This document shows, one piece after another, positions 6,714 to 10,558 of a stretch of 10,558 nucleotides of DNA. The DNA is taken from contig JALSNG010000060.1 in NCBI GenBank assembly GCA_026987155.1, positions 1 through 10,558 of the forward strand. Reading direction: 5' to 3'. This DNA is from Thermococcus sp. Lineage in GTDB: Archaea; Methanobacteriota_B; Thermococci; Thermococcales; Thermococcaceae. Position numbers and translations under genes: made by a program. Numbering within the stretch: position 1 is the first letter of the stretch; each line of letters starts with the position of its first letter. Below the pieces are notes generated by a model. That model had not been told where the DNA came from. It saw only the letters and a program-made list of their open reading frames with translations, and ran no database searches.

Positions 6714-7259
6714 TCACTGAGTGCCTCCGCAAGTTCCCGCTGTGGCGTAAAAGGCGATGTTCCCATCGAGCTCGTTGCCGGCATCTATGTTGGCGCTGTC
6801 TATTATCATGCCTATCCTCACGACGTCCCCGGGCATCACGGTCACGTAAAGGTTGGTCGCTCCCGTGGTCTGACCCGGCACGTAGTCCCCCTCGAAGAAG
6901 CTTATGCCTCCGCTTCCACTGTATGTTATGTTCATGCAGATGGGCGTTTCCTCCCAGAGATGATTGCTTACTCCGAAGACCTCTTCAAAGACGTAGGTGC
7001 TGTTCGGGCTGACGCCCCTCCCATATCCCTCTTGCCAGTTGGCGTTTGCATCGCTGAGATCTATAACAAGCATCCCGTTGCTGTTAATGTAGGCATAGGG
7101 CTGAAGGGGCTCGAGGTCTATTAGCTCATTGTCGTCGGGAACTATCTGTATGTGCACGTTCCTATCGGCTTTGAAATAGGCGAAGTTGGCACTGCTCGCC
7201 GTGACGGCTATGAGGAGTCCTGCCATCAAAATCACGAGTCCAAACACTTTTTTCATCAT
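6714..7259 (-). CDS. DUF1102-family secreted protein, second paralogue
   Basis: 181 residues. N-terminal hydrophobic segment (about 5-20) ends in 'ASSANFAYF', the probable SipW-type cleavage region. The mature part begins with 'ADRNVHIQIVPDDNELIDL' (31-49), 'QPYAYIN' (53-59), 'NGMLVIDLS' (61-69), 'YVFEEVFGVSNHLWE' (89-103) and ends in a strand-rich domain. Cys108 and Cys177 could form a disulfide; the second lies five residues from the end. The closest relative in the window is the upstream gene. No C-terminal anchor is present, so the cleaved protein would be free or polymeric. The tandem ATGATG start gives an ATGA overlap with the upstream stop; I took the first ATG. Function unknown for the family; a TasA/AbpA-like fibre role is inference. 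Confidence 0.78.
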   Translation of the reverse strand: MMKKVFGLVILMAGLLIAVTASSANFAYFKADRNVHIQIVPDDNELIDLEPLQPYAYINSNGMLVIDLSDANANWQEGYGRGVSPNSTYVFEEVFGVSNHLWEETPICMNITYSGSGGISFFEGDYVPGQTTGATNLYVTVMPGDVVRIGMIIDSANIDAGNELDGNIAFYATAGTCGGTQ

Positions 7260-7876
7260 GACCCACTCCCGCAGCTTATCGGGGCGTTATCGGCTGGCCA
7301 TGCCTGTACGGTTATTGTCACGTCATAGTTTCCAAGGGTGTTGCCCGCGGCGAGTTCCATGCCAATACCGAGTGCCTCTCCTGGTGCAAGTACAAAGCAG
7401 ACGTCTCCAACTGCCGTGTCCGAGTTGTAGGGCTTTACGTTAGTGCCCGTTTCCCTCATGTTCTTTCCAGGGTCATAGAACGATACCCTGCCCGAGTCCG
7501 AGGAGGTGACCCGTACGATTATGTCTTTGTTATCCCACAGGTGGTTGCTCACATTGAAAATGTGGTCAAAATTATACCTGCTCTGCGGACTAAGGCCGCT
7601 CCCAAGTGGATTGCCTTCTTCATCGTACCAGCTGGAATCCTCATGTCCCGGCCAGTTGGGATTGTTCTCAGAGAAGTCAACAACAAGTTGCCCTCCATCG
7701 TTTATGTATGCGTAGGGCTGGACTGGCGTCAGATCAATGAGCTCGGCATCGTCGGTAACGACGGCTATGTGCGAACTCCTCTGGACGCGGTAGTCCCTGA
7801 AGGTTGCACTCGTGCCTAAGGCAAAGGCTGCCGCAACCATCAGACCCAGCATACCCAGGGCAAGAAGTTTTTTCAT
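7256..7876 (-). CDS. DUF1102-family secreted protein, first gene of the secretion operon
   Basis: 206 residues. Signal-like core at 4-20, then 'GTSATFRDY'. The conserved block 'SHIAVVTDDAELIDL' (35-49) and 'QPYAYIND' (53-60) matches the next gene, as does 'YNFDHIFNVSNHLWD' (101-115). An insertion rich in W, D, E and G at about 74-94 makes it longer than its paralogues. Cys160 and Cys202 may pair; Cys202 is five residues from the end. The open frame extends ten codons upstream through 'MEENTM', but those codons contain the GGAGG RBS of the ATG chosen here, so the shorter start is favoured. Being first after the promoter and having the best RBS, it may be the most abundant product. I expect an extracellular beta-sandwich protein. 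Confidence 0.78.
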   Translation of the reverse strand: MKKLLALGMLGLMVAAAFALGTSATFRDYRVQRSSHIAVVTDDAELIDLTPVQPYAYINDGGQLVVDFSENNPNWPGHEDSSWYDEEGNPLGSGLSPQSRYNFDHIFNVSNHLWDNKDIIVRVTSSDSGRVSFYDPGKNMRETGTNVKPYNSDTAVGDVCFVLAPGEALGIGMELAAGNTLGNYDVTITVQAWPADNAPISCGSGS

Positions 7877-7954
7877 GGTGTTTTCCTCCATACGGTAAAA
7901 TCGCAACCCTCAGCAAAGCATCACAGGGAAGCTTAACATGGAGTGGGTGGCAAA

Positions 7955-7970
7955 GTATATAGTAAATTCC
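7955..7970 (-). promoter_or_regulatory. BRE/TATA promoter of the secretion operon
   Basis: Minus-strand GGAATTTACTATATAC: a CTATATAC TATA box (7962-7955) preceded by a purine/AT-rich BRE-like segment. Transcription should start near 7933, leaving a leader of about 55 nt before the ATG at 7876. It is the only good TATA in the 149-nt gap after the regulator gene. Confidence 0.7.
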
Positions 7971-7971
7971 A

Positions 7972-7989
7972 GCTTACTCTCGAGTAAGC
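7972..7989. promoter_or_regulatory. Perfect 8-2-8 palindrome, candidate operator
   Basis: GCTTACTC, two bases, GAGTAAGC: both 8-bp arms match exactly. The edge nearest the gene is 10 bp from the TATA box and 2 bp from the BRE-like segment. This is where archaeal activators that help recruit TFB commonly bind; a repressor there is also possible. The two winged-helix genes directly upstream are natural candidates to bind it. Confidence 0.6.
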
Positions 7990-8007
7990 GATCATTACCG
8001 AACATAT

Positions 8008-8018
8008 GGGAACTTCCC
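8008..8018. repeat. Short perfect palindrome in the same promoter gap
   Basis: GGGAA-C-TTCCC, 5-1-5, about 20 bp upstream of the larger palindrome and 8 bp after the regulator stop codon. Short enough to be chance; could be a second regulator site. Confidence 0.3.
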
Positions 8019-8025
8019 GCCCATT

Positions 8026-8460
8026 TCATTCGATCCTTCTAACCTTCGTGTGGTGGATTAACCCTATTGAAAGGTAAACTCCCGCCGTTATGAGCAGTAT
8101 CAAGCTCCCGAGGTAGAGTCCGAGGAGGATAAAGATGATGGAAGTTCCGATGTAAAAACCACTCCAGCTTATATCGTGCTTGTTCACGACTTCCATGTAT
8201 ACGGTAACATCCTCTGGAATCCCCCTGAGCGTAACCACGCCGTGCTCGAATGATACAACACCCTCACGCTGAAGCTTAGGTATGTGGGTCTGAACGAGGC
8301 TCACATAAACACTTTTTCGATGCTTCCTATCGGAGTATCCCTCTTTCTCTGAAATGTACTCCACGACATCCCTTAACTCGGCTCGACCATCGCTCTTCTG
8401 GAGGAACTCGACCATGAGCATTCTCCTGTCGTTACCGAGAATTGCAGTTGTTGCGCCCAT
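8026..8460 (-). CDS. Membrane-anchored winged-helix regulator (DUF7344-like)
   Basis: 144 residues. Residues about 8-80 form a winged helix: 'LGNDRRMLMVEFL' (8-20), 'AELRDVVEYIS' (27-37) as helix 2, 'SVYVSLVQTHIPKLQREGVV' (50-69) as the recognition-helix region and 'FEHGVVTL' as the wing. The 'R..VYVSL.QTH.PKL...GVV' pattern is that of the DUF7344 family of archaeal HTH proteins. Two hydrophobic helices follow (about 101-116 and 118-136), with short charged ends, so the DNA-binding domain is probably held at the membrane. The start has an AAA spacer of 3 nt after the upstream small HTH gene, so the two are co-expressed. It lies immediately upstream of the secretion operon and may sense the state of the envelope; that is inference. 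Confidence 0.78.
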   Translation of the reverse strand: MGATTAILGNDRRMLMVEFLQKSDGRAELRDVVEYISEKEGYSDRKHRKSVYVSLVQTHIPKLQREGVVSFEHGVVTLRGIPEDVTVYMEVVNKHDISWSGFYIGTSIIFILLGLYLGSLILLITAGVYLSIGLIHHTKVRRIE

Positions 8461-8463
8461 TTT

Positions 8464-8679
8464 TCACCGCAGTTTGTAATGTTTTCTGCCGTTACCGTTC
8501 GGGTAAAAGGCCACCACTTTTTTCTCGTCGACCATCTTCCGAAGAACCCTCTCAACCTTCTGCCTCGTGAATGGCAATCCCCTCTCGTTCAGAAAGCGCG
8601 TAATGAAAGCAACGCTAAGAGGACCTTCCCCATTCAAGAGCTCAAGAATCTCCTCCTCAAGTCCCCGTGTTCTCCCCAT
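8464..8679 (-). CDS. Small winged-helix DNA-binding protein
   Basis: 71 residues. Predicted helices at 'GLEEEILELL' (6-15), 'SVAFITRFLNERG' (22-34) and 'TRQKVERVLRKMVDEKKVV' (38-56), followed by a wing 'AFYPNGNGRKHYKLR'. This is a compact winged helix with no ligand or dimerisation domain, similar to many short archaeal regulators. I do not recognise a named family. ATG with a GGGGG RBS; it has its own TATA about 45 bp upstream and is followed, after 3 nt, by the membrane-anchored regulator. It probably acts with that partner on this cluster, but no target can be shown. Confidence 0.68.
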   Translation of the reverse strand: MGRTRGLEEEILELLNGEGPLSVAFITRFLNERGLPFTRQKVERVLRKMVDEKKVVAFYPNGNGRKHYKLR

Positions 8680-8722
8680 TTTTCTACCCCCTTACACCCA
8701 ACCAAAGGTATTAGCCCTTCAT

Positions 8723-8736
8723 CTTATTTAAGGGTT
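8723..8736 (-). promoter_or_regulatory. Promoter of the two regulator genes
   Basis: Minus-strand GAACCCTTAAATAAG: a TTAAATAA TATA-like box with GGGAAC just upstream in BRE position. Initiation is expected near 8700, about 20 nt before the ATG at 8679, leaving room for the GGGGG RBS. Confidence 0.55.
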
Positions 8737-8924
8737 CCCAAAGGAAGCTTTTTCCAAAAATGAAGTCATTCTTCGTCGAATCTCTTTAAAAAAGAACATC
8801 AATAGTTTAAACTTCAAAACGTCAGACAACACACTGCATTTTAATCACAGAATAAACCAACCCTTAACAAAACCCCACTGCATCAATGGAATAAAGGGGG
8901 TTCGAAGTCTGGAGCCCGTTTAAA
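8737..8924. other. Spacer between regulator promoter and tRNA-Gln; no gene seen
   Basis: About 190 AT-rich bases without a plausible open frame or RNA fold. On the minus strand it holds T-runs after tRNA-Gln (T4 at 8872-8869, T6 at 8793-8788) that could end that transcript. Confidence 0.5.
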
Positions 8925-9000
8925 TGGTAGCCCCGCGGGGATTCGAACCCCGGTCGCGGGATCCAGAGTCCCGCATGCTTGGCCGCTACACCACGGGGCT
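8925..9000 (-). tRNA. tRNA-Gln, anticodon CTG
   Basis: 76 nt including an encoded CCA. The acceptor stem is AGCCCCG/CGGGGCT, the anticodon arm CGGGA-CTCTGGA-TCCCG puts CTG at 34-36 (reads CAG), and the T arm CGGGG-TTCGAAT-CCCCG is perfect. No intron. The first pair is A1-U72, known as a feature that lets the archaeal GatDE amidotransferase recognise tRNA-Gln, which is first charged with glutamate in archaea. Confidence 0.97.
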
Positions 9001-9026
9001 GTGCCCGTTGATAGCTTAAGGAAGGG

Positions 9027-9041
9027 CTTTATAAATTTTAC
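9027..9041 (-). promoter_or_regulatory. BRE/TATA of tRNA-Gln
   Basis: Minus-strand TAAAATTTATAAAG, a near-consensus archaeal TATA. Its centre is about 33 bp before the tRNA 5' end, which puts initiation a few bases upstream of the mature end. Confidence 0.75.
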
Positions 9042-9078
9042 TAAGAAACTTTACTGGTGCAAAGTTTCATCAACTTAG
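9041..9078. repeat. Imperfect inverted repeat upstream of the tRNA-Gln promoter
   Basis: Inner arms GAAACTTT (9045-9052) and AAAGTTTC (9061-9068) match perfectly around an 8-nt loop. Outer arms CTAAG (9041-9045) and CTTAG (9074-9078) add a further match after a 5-nt bulge. It directly abuts the BRE side of the tRNA-Gln promoter. Confidence 0.4.
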
Positions 9079-9355
9079 GATCTACCGTTTAAAGGCTCGA
9101 AAACGATTTGTACACGGTTAAAACTGCACCTTAAACAGGGGGTTAATGTTAAAACGGCTTTTATTGTGGGGGTTCATTGTTCAATTCGGCGCCCTTCGAG
9201 TGCCTTTTTTAGAGGGGAACTCTACAAAAGTTCAAAACAATGGGGTAAAACCCGGTTTAGCGGCGTTTTAAGAGGTGCGCACTTTAATTTAGTCCGCCTG
9301 AACAGTCAGGACTATTTGATGAATTTCGTCGGAAAAGTTTCCTGAAAAGTTTGGT
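9079..9355. other. Gene-free spacer between tRNA-Gln promoter and tRNA-Asp
   Basis: No open frame of convincing length or composition on either strand. It contains several TTTAAA/TTAAAAC patches, a weak plus-strand hairpin with T6 (9188-9210), a small hairpin at 9291-9313, and T-runs just past tRNA-Asp on the minus strand that may terminate the 5S-tRNA-Asp transcript. Confidence 0.5.
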
Positions 9356-9433
9356 TGGCGCCCGGGCCGGGATTTGAACCCGGGTCACGGGAGTGACAGT
9401 CCCGTATGATAGACCGGGCTACACCACCCGGGC
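9356..9433 (-). tRNA. tRNA-Asp, anticodon GTC
   Basis: 78 nt including encoded CCA. Acceptor stem GCCCGGG/CCCGGGC with discriminator G; anticodon arm CGGGA-CTGTCAC-TCCCG gives GTC; T arm CCGGG-TTCAAAT-CCCGG. No intron. It starts 5 nt after the 5S rRNA end and has no promoter of its own, so it is processed from a joint 5S-tRNA-Asp transcript. Confidence 0.97.
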
Positions 9434-9438
9434 GTTTG

Positions 9439-9563
9439 AGTGGCCGGCGGCGTCCCCGGTTTCCCGCCCCCTCTCGGAGGGCAGTACACCCGGGATCGCT
9501 GGCGGGCTTAACTTCCGGGGTCGAAACGAGACCGGGTGTGACCCCGCCGCTATGACCGCCGTA
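9439..9563 (-). rRNA. 5S ribosomal RNA
   Basis: About 125 nt. It begins TACGGCGGTCATAGCGGCGG and contains the 5S signature CCCGGAAGTTAAGCC and the CGATCCCGGGTGTACTGCC segment. It ends GACGCCGCCGGCCACT; the 3' GCCGCCG pairs with 5' CGGCGGT to form the terminal helix. It is very GC-rich, as expected for structured RNA in a hyperthermophile. Exact ends may differ by a few bases. No 16S or 23S gene is beside it in the window. Confidence 0.95.
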
Positions 9564-9586
9564 CCGGTACAGACCTCCAGGGTGGA

Positions 9587-9598
9587 GTTTATAAACGT
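9587..9598 (-). promoter_or_regulatory. TATA of the 5S-tRNA-Asp unit
   Basis: Minus-strand ACGTTTATAAAC. The TATA centre is about 28 bp from the 5S 5' end, the expected distance. The core GTTTATAAAC is self-complementary and so could in principle also be read toward scpB. Confidence 0.75.
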
Positions 9599-9612
9599 TA
9601 CGGTCACCGAGC

Positions 9613-9628
9613 GCAAACCCTATATAAC
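9613..9628 (+). promoter_or_regulatory. TATA of scpB
   Basis: CGCAAACCCTATATAA on the plus strand: TATATAA (9621-9627) after a BRE-like purine-containing segment. Initiation would fall near 9649, which gives a leader of only about 10 nt, or a leaderless GTG at 9650. Confidence 0.6.
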
Positions 9629-9658
9629 CCCCACCCCTACGAATGGAAGGTGTTGAGA

Positions 9659-10288
9659 ATGGGACTGATCGAAGATAAAGCCCTGGTTGAGGCCGCTCTC
9701 TTTGTTTCTGGAAGACCTTTGAGTGTTAAAGAGCTGTCCAGGGCCCTGGGGATAAGATCACTCGATTACATTGAAAAGCTCATAGAACTCATAGCCGCGG
9801 AATATGCGGAGCGAAAGAGTGCAATAGAGGTAGTTAAAGTCCTCGGGGAAAAGTACGTGATGCAGGTGAAACAGGAGTACAGCCAGCAGGTGGTTCATCT
9901 GATGCCGAGACCCGACCTCAGGACGGGTGAACTGAAGACCCTTGCGCTGATAGCGTACCTCCAGCCCATTGAGCAGAGCAAGCTCGTCAAACTTCGCGGT
10001 AGCCAGGCATATGAGCACATAAGAAAGCTCCTCGAGATGGGAATGATATACGCGGAACCCTATGAGAGAACGAAACTCCTTCGCACTACTCCCAAGTTCG
10101 CAGAACTCTATGGTTTTCCCTCGGATGACCCGATGGTGATAAAGGAGGCCTTCAAGAAGGTTGTACATGCAGAATACAGCGACCTGATAGCGAAACTGGA
10201 GGGAAAGGATGCTTCAGGGGAAGAGTCGGGGGAGGATGATAGGAATATCGGCACGGAGGGCTCCTCAGCACCGGAGGAAAATCAATAA
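9659..10288 (+). CDS. scpB: Chromosome segregation and condensation protein ScpB
   Basis: 209 residues from the ATG chosen. Two winged-helix domains are expected. The N-terminal one is 'LVEAALFVSGRPLSVKELS' with 'ALGI' and 'YIEKLIELIAAEY'. The second covers 'LRTGELKTLALIAYLQPIEQSKLVKLRGSQAYEHIRKLLEMGMI', containing the family's best motif (LIAYxQP near 98-104, G-S-x-A-Y shortly after). The tail is acidic and Ser/Gly-rich, probably disordered. ScpB dimers bind ScpA and the Smc head in chromosome organisation. The ATG has GGAAGGTG upstream as RBS; a GTG (9650) would add three residues (MLR). ScpA and Smc are not in the window. Divergent from 5S rRNA; an RPA-like gene follows in the same direction after a gap with its own TATA. 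Confidence 0.93.
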   Translation: MGLIEDKALVEAALFVSGRPLSVKELSRALGIRSLDYIEKLIELIAAEYAERKSAIEVVKVLGEKYVMQVKQEYSQQVVHLMPRPDLRTGELKTLALIAYLQPIEQSKLVKLRGSQAYEHIRKLLEMGMIYAEPYERTKLLRTTPKFAELYGFPSDDPMVIKEAFKKVVHAEYSDLIAKLEGKDASGEESGEDDRNIGTEGSSAPEENQ

Positions 10289-10311
10289 CCCCCTTTGTTT
10301 GAGCGTTCAGG

Positions 10312-10327
10312 AAAAAAGTTTAAATAG
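10312..10327 (+). promoter_or_regulatory. Promoter of the RPA-like gene
   Basis: AAAAAAGTTTAAATAG: A-rich BRE and TTTAAATA box. Initiation is expected near 10347, followed by an AAGGTGAG RBS (10348-10355) and the ATG at 10360. Confidence 0.7.
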
Positions 10328-10359
10328 TGGGAACAAGGATTACCATTAAGGTGAGTGTT

Positions 10360-10558
10360 ATGGGAGTGCTTACAAAGGACGAGATAATAGGCGTTATCGA
10401 GAGGCAGCGAAACCTCTCACGGGATGAAATAGTGAAGAGAATTCACGAGATATCAAAGAGAGAGGGGATATCGGAACACGCTGCCGCTTTGATGCTCGCG
10501 GAAGAACTCGGTGTAAACCTCGAAGGGGATGAAGAACTCCTACATATAGCGGATCTTG
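10360..10558 (+). CDS. RPA41-like single-stranded DNA-binding protein, N-terminus only
   Basis: Only the first 66 residues are in the window. 'MGVLTKDEIIGVIE' followed by 'LSRDEIVKRIHEI' and 'ISEHAAALMLAEELGVNL' resembles the N-terminal helical segment of Pyrococcus furiosus RPA41, which precedes its OB folds; the last visible residues 'LLHIADL' fit the lead-in to the first OB fold. RPA41 forms a complex with RPA14 and RPA32, binds single-stranded DNA and supports strand exchange. Those partner genes usually follow, but are out of view. A different OB-fold protein with the same N-terminal module cannot be excluded. Confidence 0.7.
   Translation, partial: MGVLTKDEIIGVIERQRNLSRDEIVKRIHEISKREGISEHAAALMLAEELGVNLEGDEELLHIADL

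Noticed and set aside
7886..7943. CTCCAT near the operon start site complementary to ATGGAG at the RBS, as an RBS-hiding hairpin
   Set aside because: Only six to seven pairs, about 45 nt apart, and the upstream arm probably lies at or before the transcription start; it would not be stable at growth temperature.
8893..8918. GGGGGTTCGAAGTC near tRNA-Gln, similar to a T arm of a tRNA fragment
   Set aside because: The flanking bases do not pair as a T stem and there is no CCA or acceptor remnant.
9298..9345. CTGA, TGATGA and CTGA boxes resembling half of a C/D-box guide RNA
   Set aside because: The upstream C box is missing, spacing to the last CTGA is 19 nt instead of about 12, and the boxes are short enough to occur by chance.
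8925..9433. tRNA genes as integration site of a mobile element
   Set aside because: No integrase, no duplicated tRNA 3' end of useful length and no foreign genes lie beside them.
9393..9656. Open frame of 87 codons on the plus strand
   Set aside because: It runs through the complement of tRNA-Asp and 5S rRNA; the GC-rich RNA genes explain the lack of stops.
1..10558. CRISPR arrays, insertion sequences, toxin-antitoxin pairs, inteins
   Set aside because: No spaced direct repeats, transposase motifs, terminal repeats or intein splice motifs were seen on reading both strands.

Overview
The window looks like chromosomal DNA of a hyperthermophilic euryarchaeon of the order Thermococcales, more likely Thermococcus than Pyrococcus. 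The evidence is the archaeal gene set (Spt4, Rpo7/RpoE, eukaryote-type S24e and S27ae, GTP-dependent dephospho-CoA kinase, an RPA-like protein), TATA-type promoters with purine-rich BRE-like flanks, GGAGGTG-type ribosome binding sites, tRNA genes with encoded CCA, and GC-rich RNA genes in AT-richer spacers. The genus is inference.

Layout. (1) Positions 1-2654, minus strand: a tight housekeeping operon read from right to left: inorganic pyrophosphatase, RNA polymerase subunit Rpo7, Spt4, GTP-dependent dephospho-CoA kinase, S24e, S27ae and a HemK/Mtq2-type methyltransferase cut by the window edge. Four of the junctions are overlaps or gaps of 13 nt or less. (2) Positions 2750-7876, minus strand: a six-gene secretion/surface operon: three DUF1102-type secreted proteins, a SipW/ER-type signal peptidase with an extra extracytoplasmic domain, a 447-residue multidomain secreted protein with a Cys-rich tail, and a DUF5305-type membrane protein. 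Four of its five junctions are ATGA overlaps. (3) Positions 8026-8679, minus strand: two small winged-helix regulators, one with a two-helix membrane anchor (DUF7344-like), directly upstream of the secretion operon. A perfect 8-2-8 palindrome lies against the operon's BRE/TATA. (4) Positions 8925-9563, minus strand: tRNA-Gln(CTG), then a tRNA-Asp(GTC) that follows 5S rRNA as one unit. (5) Positions 9659-10558, plus strand: ScpB and the start of an RPA/OB-fold protein.

The most interesting part is 2750-8679. I read it as a self-contained module: paralogous secreted beta-rich subunits with a shared SipW-like signal, a dedicated signal peptidase, a large multidomain partner carrying the same type of N-terminal domain, a membrane accessory protein and its own regulators. 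The closest known analogy is the TasA/SipW biofilm-fibre system of Bacillus and the archaeal bundling pili of Pyrobaculum. That functional link is inference from gene content and signal-peptide pattern, not proven by sequence alone.
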